Shown here one piece after another: positions 6,129-12,420 of a DNA stretch of 15,626 nucleotides. Both the position numbers and the translations under genes were made by a program. The notes under the pieces are model-generated. The model worked only from the letters and a program-made list of their open reading frames with translations. It did not search any database and had not been told where the DNA came from. Position 1 is the stretch's first letter. Each line of letters starts with the position of its first letter. The stretch lies in contig DAOVGU010000031.1 of NCBI GenBank assembly GCA_030672255.1, positions 1 through 15,626 on the forward strand, read 5' to 3'. This DNA comes from a bacterium. Its GTDB lineage: Bacteria > Ratteibacteria > UBA8468.

Positions 6129-7142
6129 TTAACCCTTCTTTTGTGCTTCATCAATCATGGCAACTATGTTATCCAGCGGCACGTCAGCCTGAATGGTAAT
6201 GCCGTTACTCATAATATAACCGCTCCCTCTACCTAATTCTGTTTTTAGTTTTTTAACTTCGTTACGAATTTCTTCGGGGGTGCCTTGAGGCAAAAGATCT
6301 TGTGTGCGCATCCCGCCACAAAAAGTGAGATCTTGCCCAAACTCGCGTTTTAACTTGAAAATATCCATAGCCTCGGGCTGGATCGGATGCAGAATATCAC
6401 AGCCAATATCAATCAGATCTCCAATGATAGGATAGATATATCCATCCGAATGCTGAAATACCGTCCGGCCATGATTTTTGGCAAACTCGTATATCTCTGC
6501 TAAACGTGGTTTTACAAATCTCCTCCAATCCGCGGGAGACATCAGCAGGGACTTTTGTGTCCCATAGTCATCGCTTATTGCAATGCCATCGAACTCAAAT
6601 CTTTCAAATAGGATTTCCATAGTTCCTATGACATAGTCGGCGATACCGTGAAGGAGCTCATCAACAAACTTAGGATTGAGAATCAGATCCATAAGGATAT
6701 TCTCCATACCACGCATAAATGTCGCCCGTTCCCAAAGGTCTCCCACCCAGATAATAATATAGTGTTCCTTGTTTTGCTCACACCAATCCCTGAGGTCTTC
6801 AAAACGGTATGAGGCGGCAAATTCCGGGAATGTATAGTTAGAAAGGTCTGCGTCGCTAAGTGGTAGACCAATGGGTGCCCCGCGATCGATCTTGCTCGTA
6901 GACCACACAACACCAAATTCATCCTCTGCTGTTCTACCAAAGCCTGAGGGATCTGCATACAGCGGCTTAATAGTTTTGCATCCTTTCATTCGGATCGGGA
7001 ATTCCAGGGTCTCCTCAATAGGAGATCCATAGTATTTTTCTACATTCAGTCGGGCCGGTGGCGTAAAGTCAAAATAGTAGGGGACTGCTTCCAGTTGTTG
7101 ATGAGATATTGCCATCTCTACCCAATGTCGGTCTTTACACAC
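6129..7142 (-). CDS. Uroporphyrinogen decarboxylase-superfamily (UroD/MtaA-like) protein
   Basis: A 337-aa protein of the UroD fold (PF01208 type), which also includes the corrinoid methyltransferases MtaA and CmuA. The N-terminus (RHWVEMAISHQQLEAVPYYF) matches the family opening. Conserved stretches include DDYGTQ (191-196), HSDGY (231-235), GCDILHPIQPE (248-258) and CGGMRTQ (275-281). His231, Asp233 and Cys275 could form a metal site where MtaA uses His-x-Cys...Cys. It is not a haem-pathway HemE: there are no haem neighbours and the N-terminal pattern differs. It starts with GTG, 35 bp after galK; a later ATG at 7115 would cut the conserved opening. The context of galactose genes and a sugar isomerase suggests a role with a modified, perhaps methylated, sugar. 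That is inference. Confidence 0.85.
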   Translation of the reverse strand: MCKDRHWVEMAISHQQLEAVPYYFDFTPPARLNVEKYYGSPIEETLEFPIRMKGCKTIKPLYADPSGFGRTAEDEFGVVWSTSKIDRGAPIGLPLSDADLSNYTFPEFAASYRFEDLRDWCEQNKEHYIIIWVGDLWERATFMRGMENILMDLILNPKFVDELLHGIADYVIGTMEILFERFEFDGIAISDDYGTQKSLLMSPADWRRFVKPRLAEIYEFAKNHGRTVFQHSDGYIYPIIGDLIDIGCDILHPIQPEAMDIFKLKREFGQDLTFCGGMRTQDLLPQGTPEEIRNEVKKLKTELGRGSGYIMSNGITIQADVPLDNIVAMIDEAQKKG

Positions 7143-7177
7143 CTTCTATTGACCTCTTACTTATTTTAGAAGAAAGA

Positions 7178-8269
7178 TCAAATTTTCTTTGTAAAAGAGG
7201 CTCCAGAGGCAGGAGCACAGAGATAAAAGTCCGGGCGGTGATGAAATCTTTTTAAGAAAGATTTGCCAATCCTCTCCTGAAATTCCTCAACACCTTCTTC
7301 CTTTATCAGGTGGAGAGTACACCCACCAAAACCAGCCCCGATCATCCTTCCTCCAATTACTCCTTTTATTTTCTTTCCTTCATCCACAATAAAATCCAAT
7401 TCCGGGCAACTCACCTCATAGAGGTCCCTCAGACCATAATGGGAAAGATAAAGAAGTTTACCAAAAGAAAGAATGTTATTTTTCTTCAGATTTTCAACTG
7501 CCAATAAAACTCTTTCATTCTCTTCAATTACATATTGAACTCTGTTTTGTAAAACTAAAGGAAGTTTATTTTTTAATCTCGGGAACTGTTGAGAACTTAT
7601 GTCCCGGAGATTTATAGATAATAATTCTGTGGCTTTTTCGCATTCTCCTCTTCTCTGATTATAAGCAGAAGTAGACAGCTTATGACTCTTTTTTGTATTG
7701 GTGAGGACAATTTTATAACCAACAGAAGGTAAAGGAACATGGGAATAGGAAAGATTTCTGCAGTCAAGAAAGAGAGCAAAATTTCTTTTGGAGAGGAAAG
7801 AAGCAAACTGGTCCATTATGCCGCAGGAGACTCCGACAAATTCGTTCTCGGCTTTCTGGCATAAAAGTCCCATCTCTTCTTTACCTATTTTTAAATTGTT
7901 TAACGTTTTGATAAAAAGAGCGGTAGCTACTTCCAATGCCGCCGAGGAACTCAAACCAACACCCGGAGAGATATCCCCGGAAATTGTCAGTTCCATTCCT
8001 GAGAGAGAGAAACCTCGCCTCTGATATTGGTCAATCACACCAACCGGATAATCAGACCAATCTCCTCGTCTCTTAAATTTTTTCTGAAAATTAATTTCTA
8101 CTTTCTGGCTAAAATTGAGAGAAGAGAGAATTACTTTTTTGTCCTTCCTTCTCTTTCCTGCAACAGTAATCTCTTTATCAATAGCACAGGGAAGAACAAA
8201 ACCAAAATTGTAGTCGGTATGTTCACCTATTAGATTTATTCTGCCCGGAGCCCTAACCTTAATTTCCAT
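7178..8269 (-). CDS. galK: Galactokinase
   Basis: A 363-aa GHMP kinase that phosphorylates galactose with ATP to galactose-1-phosphate, the first step of the Leloir pathway. The galactokinase signature is at 9-21 (GRINLIGEHTDYN). The GHMP ATP-binding loop is PGVGLSSSAALEVA (102-115). The catalytic Asp is D153 in GIMDQF, and the C-terminal GHMP motif is GGRMIGAGFGGCT. Length is slightly shorter than the E. coli enzyme, as in many thermophile and candidate-phylum forms. Its ATG overlaps the galE stop by one base (TAATG), so the two are translationally coupled. Confidence 0.96.
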   Translation of the reverse strand: MEIKVRAPGRINLIGEHTDYNFGFVLPCAIDKEITVAGKRRKDKKVILSSLNFSQKVEINFQKKFKRRGDWSDYPVGVIDQYQRRGFSLSGMELTISGDISPGVGLSSSAALEVATALFIKTLNNLKIGKEEMGLLCQKAENEFVGVSCGIMDQFASFLSKRNFALFLDCRNLSYSHVPLPSVGYKIVLTNTKKSHKLSTSAYNQRRGECEKATELLSINLRDISSQQFPRLKNKLPLVLQNRVQYVIEENERVLLAVENLKKNNILSFGKLLYLSHYGLRDLYEVSCPELDFIVDEGKKIKGVIGGRMIGAGFGGCTLHLIKEEGVEEFQERIGKSFLKRFHHRPDFYLCAPASGASFTKKI

Positions 8270-9201
8270 TACAGATATTCTGAATGAGATTTAAAAAAGG
8301 AAATAGTTTTTTCTAATCCTTTCTCTAATTCTATTTTTGGCTGCCAAGACAGTTCTCTCATCGCCTTTTCCGCAGAAAGATAAATGCGATAGATCTCCCC
8401 TAAACGGGGGGCACCATACTCTGGTTCTTTTTTAAAACCAATAATCTTTCGCAATTTTTTGAAGAGTTCATTCACCGAAGTTCCCTTTCCGGAACCGAGA
8501 TTATAAATACGATTATCACCTTTTTTTAGAGAAACCATATTTGCCGCAACAACATCATTTACATAGAGATAGTCACGTAATTGATTTCCATCGCCAAAGA
8601 TAAAAGGAGTCTTATTTTTAAGCATCTTTCCGATAAATATGGAAACCACCCCTGCTTCTCCATTGGGGTCCTGACGTGGCCCATAGACATTGGGGAGACG
8701 AAAAATAGTATACTTCAAATGGTATAGAGTATGAAAAAGTTCTAAATAATGCTCAACCGTGTGTTTGGAAATGCCATAAGCACAATTAGGACGAATAGGA
8801 TGATTCTCATCGGCGGGAAGATAATCTGGTTCTCCGTATATTGCTCCACCAGTAGAAGCATAGATGAATTTTTCGGGTTTTTTCTTCAGACAGAGGAAAA
8901 GAAGATTCAAGGAACCAAGAACATTCACTTCAGCATCAAAAACAGGATTCTCCACCGATTTCCGCACATCAATCTGAGCCGCCAGATGGAAGACATAATC
9001 AAATCTTTTCTCTGAGAAGAAGACCTTTTTGAGAGAAGGAGATAATATATCCAACTTGTAGAATTTTGCCTGGGGGTTTAAGTTAACTTCCTTCCCTGAA
9101 GAAAGATTATCAATAATTGACACCTCATGACCTTCTTTAATCAGACGGTCTACAAGATGCGAGCCAATAAAACCTGCTCCTCCGGTAACTAAAATTTTCA
9201 T
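8269..9201 (-). CDS. galE: UDP-glucose 4-epimerase
   Basis: A 310-aa short-chain dehydrogenase-type epimerase that interconverts UDP-galactose and UDP-glucose. The NAD-binding loop GGAGFIG is at 7-13 and Asp31 ends beta-2. The catalytic set is Ser116-Thr117 with Tyr142-x-x-x-Lys146 (YGISK). NVYGPRQDPNGEAGV is the usual substrate-loop region. It is the short form (about 310 residues) seen in many anaerobes and archaea. Some close relatives act on other UDP-sugars, but its place between galT and galK supports galactose. It lies 71 bp after galT, with a palindromic element in the gap, and it overlaps galK by one base. Confidence 0.93.
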   Translation of the reverse strand: MKILVTGGAGFIGSHLVDRLIKEGHEVSIIDNLSSGKEVNLNPQAKFYKLDILSPSLKKVFFSEKRFDYVFHLAAQIDVRKSVENPVFDAEVNVLGSLNLLFLCLKKKPEKFIYASTGGAIYGEPDYLPADENHPIRPNCAYGISKHTVEHYLELFHTLYHLKYTIFRLPNVYGPRQDPNGEAGVVSIFIGKMLKNKTPFIFGDGNQLRDYLYVNDVVAANMVSLKKGDNRIYNLGSGKGTSVNELFKKLRKIIGFKKEPEYGAPRLGEIYRIYLSAEKAMRELSWQPKIELEKGLEKTISFFKSHSEYL

Positions 9202-9217
9202 TAAATTTTTCTATGAC

Positions 9218-9279
9218 GTTGTAGTGGCGACATTTATGACGCCCGTTGCTTCGGGTTCGATAAATCGAACCTCTACAAC
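9218..9279. repeat. 62-bp extragenic palindromic element between galT and galE
   Basis: The ends GTTGTAG (9218-9224) and CTACAAC (9273-9279) are perfect inverted repeats. Two hairpins lie inside: GGCGACAT/ATGACGCC (9226-9243, one mismatch) and GGTTCGAT-AA-ATCGAACC (9254-9271, perfect). The galT stop codon TAG (9273-9275) falls in the right-hand end. In the transcript this would fold into a multi-hairpin structure that could protect the galT mRNA end or reduce galE expression. Confidence 0.75.
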
Positions 9280-10247
9280 TTTCCTATTTTACGAAGTTGA
9301 GAAGCCTGGTCCTCAGGAAGTAGATCGCCGATGAAAACCCCTGCTCCCTCTTCTGAACCAGCCAGATATTTTAACCTATTTTCTGCTCGGTAAAAAGGGT
9401 AAAACTCGATGTGAAAATGGTAATAAGGATATTTTTTTCCGTCGGTTGGCGCTTGATGGATGTTCATAATGTAGGGAAAAGAGAAGCCAAAAAGTCTATC
9501 ATATTTAGTCAAAACTTTTTTCATTATTTCTGCAAGATTTCTTATATCATTTTTTTTAAAGGAGTGAAAAGAAGTAAGATGTTTTTTGGGAAATATATGG
9601 ACTTCATAGGGAAAATGGGCATAGAAAGGAACAAAGGCTAAAAAATCTCTGTTTTGGGAAATTACCCTTTTTTTCTTTTTTCCTTCTTTTCTCCCTATTT
9701 CACAAAAAAGGCATTTTCTCTTTTTCTTAAAATAATTAAAAGAGGCCTTTAGTTCCTTTTTTATCTTTGGAGGAATAAAAGGGTAACCATATATTTGACC
9801 ATGAGGATGGGAAAGGGTAACTCCAACCTCTTTCCCTTTGTTCTCAAAGATAAAAACATATTTAATAAAAGACTGTTTTCCTAATTCGCGATATCTATCC
9901 TGCCAGACAAGGATAAGGTTTTCTATCTGGTCAGTTGGAAGTTCGGTAAGTGTCAGATTATGATGAGAAGTATAACAGATAACTTCACAAATCCCTTTCG
10001 CTGCTGCTCTCTGGTATAAATTATCTCTCTTGGTGTCAAGGCAACTAACAGATTTGGAAAAAGAGGGAAATTTATTTTCAAAAACGACTATCTCATAATC
10101 TGAAGAGAGAATTTCAGTCTTCATCTTCCCTCTTTTAGAAGGGCATAAAGGGCAGTAATCGGCAGGAGGAAAGAAAGTTCTGCTTGACCTATGGGAGGCA
10201 ATAACCACCCACTCTTCCAATGTTGGGTCCCAACGCAATTCCATCAT
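9273..10247 (-). CDS. galT: Galactose-1-phosphate uridylyltransferase
   Basis: A 324-aa HIT-superfamily enzyme that exchanges UMP between UDP-glucose and galactose-1-phosphate. Zinc-site cysteines are at 32 and 35 (CPLC). The active-site HPHGQ is at 147-151, with His149 as the expected nucleophile. A second CLFCE cysteine pair follows, and the C-terminal half has HQAPTDGKKYPYYHFHIEFYP. The start is ATG 10247, overlapping the stop of a 36-aa upstream micro-ORF as ATGA; an ATG immediately after it is equally possible. The last codons and the stop lie within a palindromic element, so the very C-terminus may have been altered by that insertion. Confidence 0.95.
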   Translation of the reverse strand: MMELRWDPTLEEWVVIASHRSSRTFFPPADYCPLCPSKRGKMKTEILSSDYEIVVFENKFPSFSKSVSCLDTKRDNLYQRAAAKGICEVICYTSHHNLTLTELPTDQIENLILVWQDRYRELGKQSFIKYVFIFENKGKEVGVTLSHPHGQIYGYPFIPPKIKKELKASFNYFKKKRKCLFCEIGRKEGKKKKRVISQNRDFLAFVPFYAHFPYEVHIFPKKHLTSFHSFKKNDIRNLAEIMKKVLTKYDRLFGFSFPYIMNIHQAPTDGKKYPYYHFHIEFYPFYRAENRLKYLAGSEEGAGVFIGDLLPEDQASQLRKIGKL

Positions 10248-10354
10248 TTTACCGTTTTCTTTCTGTCTTTCTTTTTTTGATTCTCTGTCTTTTTATCAAA
10301 AGTGTAATAGATAAGATACCGACCATCCTTCTTAATTATCCTCTTTTTCTTCAT
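10244..10354 (-). CDS. 36-aa basic micro-protein translationally coupled to galT
   Basis: An ATG at 10354 opens a 36-residue frame. It begins MKKKRIIKKDGRYLIYYTFD and ends in a lysine-rich tail (KKTENQKKKDRKKTVK), with its TGA overlapping the galT ATG as ATGA. The first 20 residues (basic strand, DGRYLIYYTF) look like a small beta-hairpin unit; the tail is disordered-looking and strongly positive. No good Shine-Dalgarno is seen. I do not recognise a named family. The overlap argues that it is translated and sets galT expression, either as a leader peptide or as a real small protein with nucleic-acid-binding composition. Confidence 0.55.
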   Translation of the reverse strand: MKKKRIIKKDGRYLIYYTFDKKTENQKKKDRKKTVK

Positions 10355-10366
10355 TTGATTTCTTTA

Positions 10367-10399
10367 GGCAAATTTTCAGGTGGCGAAGCAAAATTTGCC
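10367..10399. promoter_or_regulatory. Hairpin leader upstream of the galactose operon
   Basis: GGCAAATTTT (10367-10376) and AAAATTTGCC (10390-10399) are perfect 10-bp inverted repeats with a 13-base loop. They sit 12 bp upstream of the micro-ORF start. No T-run follows on either strand, so it is not a clear intrinsic terminator. It may be a 5' leader structure or a small repeat. Confidence 0.4.
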
Positions 10400-10452
10400 C
10401 GTCAATTCTAAAGTGGCATATCAAAAACTGCCCTTTTAAAAATTCCCCTTTT

Positions 10453-10615
10453 GCCTAACGAACCGCGGGTTGGTGAAATCCACAGCAGTAGCTTCATTAA
10501 CATCGCCTAATTCAGTTAAGTGATAAGTCAATGACATTCCTCATCAGTTTCAACACCAATGCCGTAGATTTGGGCGGAGCGAGGAACGAGCAGAGCCACC
10601 AACCTTCGGTTAGAC
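10453..10615 (-). other. attC-like recombination site downstream of the first HD cassette
   Basis: Read on the minus strand, GTCTAAC (R''-like, RYYYAAC) begins 17 bp after the HD gene stop and is followed by GGTTGGTG. At the far end CACCAACC pairs perfectly with it, and GTTAGGC (R'-like, GTTRRRY) closes the site at 10453. This box order and symmetry are those of integron attC sites. At 163 bp it is longer than most attC sites, so it may have acquired extra sequence in the terminal loop. Confidence 0.5.
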
Positions 10616-10632
10616 AATGACCCGCGCATTAT

Positions 10633-11199
10633 CTATTCAAGTAGAGCCTGTAACATTTCATATTTTTTCCTGATCGCCTGCTTTCCATTCCTGCTCAGTT
10701 TGCGCCAGTCTCTTTCCAATTTTTTTCTCACCGAATTTAAACCTTCGTCTATTCCCATACCGAGATTGTGGTACGCCAAAAAGAAGAGCGAAGGGAATTG
10801 TTCTATATGTACAATAGCATCAGCATCAGCAACACATTGTTGCTCCTTCGTATCTCTACTAATACTGACGCTTGACCTGTGGGATATTATACATTCTTTG
10901 ACCAAATCTATCTTTTGGCGGGGATATGCATACTCGACCAGAATACGTTCGGCCTCATCAGCGCCGTATATATGGTGATCCTGATGTTTGCTCTCGTCTC
11001 TGATGCCAGCATAATCGTGTAACAGAACTGCGATGGTCACGATTTCCTCGTCAGCCCCGAGCTGTAAGGCCAGCTTTCTTGCGATGGAAAGCATAGGCTT
11101 GATGTGATGACTCCAGATGCCGTATCCGAATGTATTGGTTTGAGCATTGCACGCTTCTTCCACTAATAAAGAGAGTTTGCTAATAAGATTGTTATCCAT
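10633..11199 (-). CDS. HD-domain metal-dependent hydrolase (cassette gene 1)
   Basis: A 188-aa cytosolic HD-superfamily protein. Motifs in order: His31/His32 (WSHHI), the paired His61-Asp62 (LLHDYAG), a second histidine cluster near 72-76 (KHQDHH), His107 (ISHRSS), and Asp125/Asp127 (VADADAIVHIE). These are the metal ligands of phosphohydrolases acting on nucleotides or other phosphoesters; the substrate is unknown. The gene is flanked by two attC-like sites, with its stop 17 bp before the downstream one, as in integron cassettes. Both it and the neighbouring HD gene start MDNxLxSKL. A 7-bp hairpin (11206-11224) covers the region just before the start codon. Confidence 0.85.
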   Translation of the reverse strand: MDNNLISKLSLLVEEACNAQTNTFGYGIWSHHIKPMLSIARKLALQLGADEEIVTIAVLLHDYAGIRDESKHQDHHIYGADEAERILVEYAYPRQKIDLVKECIISHRSSVSISRDTKEQQCVADADAIVHIEQFPSLFFLAYHNLGMGIDEGLNSVRKKLERDWRKLSRNGKQAIRKKYEMLQALLE

Positions 11200-11205
11200 T
11201 TCAGT

Positions 11206-11224
11206 TTAGCCCTTCATGGGCTAA
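11206..11224 (-). promoter_or_regulatory. Hairpin overlapping the ribosome-binding region of the first HD gene
   Basis: TTAGCCC (11206-11212) and GGGCTAA (11218-11224) form a perfect 7-bp stem with a 5-base loop, seven bases upstream of the ATG at 11199. On the mRNA the only purine-rich stretch (GAAGGG) is partly in this stem. An ATG-AAG-GGC-TAA mini-frame of three codons also lies in it. It could limit initiation. Confidence 0.35.
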
Positions 11225-11248
11225 GTGAAGCATCATACCCGGGCTTTC

Positions 11249-11340
11249 GTTTAACGTCTCCAGCATAAAAGAATTTTTTGCGAAGCAAAAATTTGAGTGA
11301 TCCCGACAAAGTCGGCAGAACCTTTTATGCCGTGTTAGAT
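11249..11340 (-). other. attC-like recombination site between the two HD cassettes
   Basis: On the minus strand ATCTAAC (R''-like) begins 14 bp after the stop of the second HD gene. GGCATAAAAG pairs over nine bases with CTTTTATGC near the other end, and GTTAAAC (R'-like) closes the site. The loop carries two further small hairpins: TTTTTGC/GCAAAAA (11274-11290) and CCGAC/GTCGG. The 92-bp length, box order and position right after a stop codon match integron attC sites well. Confidence 0.65.
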
Positions 11341-11354
11341 GCTGTACGACAAAA

Positions 11355-11996
11355 TCACTCCCCCTTTAATTCAAGTTCAAACTCCTTTAAAAATTCAAGA
11401 AGAAAATGCGTTCTTCTTTCGGCAATTTCTTTAGCCCTTTTTGTGTGACATCTCTCCTTAATTTTTAATAACCTTTCATAGAAAAGATCTAAAGCATATT
11501 CCTTAGGATTTGGTTCCCTATTTTTGCAAAAAGGGTCTTCCAAATTATAAAAAGGCCTTTTCATCTGACCTGTAGAAGAGAAAGTTCTCATTATAGAAAT
11601 TGCCCCTGTTGCTTCCAGCCCGTCCGCATCTTGTAATATTTTAGCTTCTAATTCCGTTGGAATAATTTCTTTATTGAATGAGCAGACGAAAATCGCATAA
11701 ATTACCTTTGGGATTTTTCCCTTTGGATAATCTTCCACGCTTTCTAATATTTCCTCTGCTAATTCAGCGCTTTCATCTGGTGCATATTTTGCTCTTGGAT
11801 CACATTTTGGATAATTAATTACATCGTGAAAAAGGACAGCTGGAAGCAAAATATCCATGTCAGCATTTTCTTCTTGAGCAATATTCTCTGCATTTGATAA
11901 TACCCTTAAAATATGCTCAAAGTCATGTGATGGGTCGTCATCACTATACTTCTCTTTTGCAATTTTAATTAACTTGCTTCTCAAAGAATTATCCAT
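11355..11996 (-). CDS. HD-domain phosphohydrolase, YedJ-like (cassette gene 2)
   Basis: A 213-aa HD-superfamily protein. It has HDFEHILRV (His24, His28), His57-Asp58 (LFHDVIN), LQDADGLEATGAISIMRTF (Asp123, Asp125), and a C-terminal helix pattern FYERLLKIKERCHTKRAKEIAERR. The last two features resemble the YedJ-type HD hydrolases. The HS pair usually found before the QDAD motif reads CS here (FVCSF, 103-107), so one metal-site histidine seems to be replaced. Its AT content looks higher than that of its neighbours. An attC-like site follows its stop by 14 bp, and an R'-like box GTTAAAT (12018-12024) precedes its start by 21 bp, so the whole unit resembles an integron cassette. Substrate unknown. 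Confidence 0.87.
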   Translation of the reverse strand: MDNSLRSKLIKIAKEKYSDDDPSHDFEHILRVLSNAENIAQEENADMDILLPAVLFHDVINYPKCDPRAKYAPDESAELAEEILESVEDYPKGKIPKVIYAIFVCSFNKEIIPTELEAKILQDADGLEATGAISIMRTFSSTGQMKRPFYNLEDPFCKNREPNPKEYALDLFYERLLKIKERCHTKRAKEIAERRTHFLLEFLKEFELELKGE

Positions 11997-12017
11997 AAAG
12001 TGATTTTAGAGTATGGC

Positions 12018-12024
12018 ATTTAAC
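12018..12024 (-). other. Possible R'-like core box at the outer edge of the second HD cassette
   Basis: On the minus strand GTTAAAT fits the GTTRRRY integrase core. It sits 21 bp before the second HD gene, and its context (AGACGTTAAA) is shared with the R' end at 11249. I could not find a convincing partner box at higher coordinates, so it may be a decayed attC or an attI-like simple site. Confidence 0.35.
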
Positions 12025-12071
12025 GTCTAATAATCCCTATTACTGCCTTTATCCTACCAAAATGGCGCAAC

Positions 12072-12089
12072 ATCCGCAGTGCTGCGGAT
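12072..12089. repeat. Short perfect hairpin ATCCGCAG-TG-CTGCGGAT
   Basis: An 8-bp perfect inverted repeat with a 2-base centre, in the gene-free stretch 12025-12291 between the HD cassettes and tRNA-Pro. It has no T-run, and its role is unknown. Further on, ATTCGTG occurs twice with a 10-bp period (12170-12186), probably part of an eroded repeat. Confidence 0.5.
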
Positions 12090-12206
12090 ATTTCTTACTA
12101 TAGTTCAGCTGTTTAAGGACGCATTGTCTAATGGACTTTTGATTCTGCCCAAATCTTTATTGTTCTTTTATTCGTGTTCATTCGTGGCTATTTATAATTT
12201 GTCTTT

Positions 12207-12271
12207 GAGATTACCACGTCGCCCCCCCTGCTTTCTTGCGAAAGCAAGAAGGGAGGACTCCTCGCAATGAC
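12207..12271 (-). repeat. Intergenic palindromic repeat of the GTCATTGCGA...AATCTC type
   Basis: On the minus strand the unit starts GTCATTGCGAGGAG and ends GCGACGTGGTAATCTC. A long hairpin lies in the middle (TTCTTGC-GAAA-GCAAGAA, 12233-12250). The ends match those of the repeat unit inserted in fumA at 13259-13290 (GTCATTGCGA...GCAATCTC). Such repeats are frequent in genomes of uncultivated bacteria. It lies 20 bp beyond the 3' end of tRNA-Pro. Confidence 0.65.
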
Positions 12272-12291
12272 AGATCTCACTTATAAGTGGG

Positions 12292-12367
12292 TCGGGGTGG
12301 GCGGATTCGAACCGCCGACCTCCTGCTCCCGAAGCAGGCGCGCTACACCAAACTGCGCTACACCCCG
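12292..12367 (-). tRNA. tRNA-Pro (anticodon CGG)
   Basis: The 76-nt gene folds into a full cloverleaf. The acceptor CGGGGTG pairs with CACCCCG, the D stem is GCGC/GCGC, and the anticodon arm is CCTGC-TTCGGGA-GCAGG with anticodon CGG. The T arm is GGCGG-TTCGAAT-CCGCC. The discriminator base is A and CCA is not encoded (ACCCA follows). It stands alone between fumB and the HD cassette region, a typical kind of location for integrated elements. Confidence 0.95.
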
Positions 12368-12420
12368 AAAATAATCCAATTTATTATCCTTCCTCTCCTT
12401 CTTTACAATAGTTTTGCCCT

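Noticed and set aside
6129..7142. Haem-pathway uroporphyrinogen decarboxylase (hemE)
   Set aside because: There are no haem neighbours, the HSDG...CGG pattern fits the MtaA-like branch, and the gene is embedded in a sugar operon.
10367..10399. Rho-independent terminator upstream of the galactose operon
   Set aside because: The stem is perfect but AT-rich and has no T-run on either strand, so only a generic hairpin can be claimed.
10460..10560. A 33-residue frame (MSLTYHLTELGDVNEATAVD...) on the minus strand within the long attC-like site
   Set aside because: It looks somewhat protein-like but runs through the R'-like box, has no usable ribosome site, and matches nothing I recognise. It may be a remnant inside the site.
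12079..12270. 63-aa plus-strand frame upstream of the tRNA
   Set aside because: It is built from hairpins and dispersed repeats and has no ribosome site or protein-like features.
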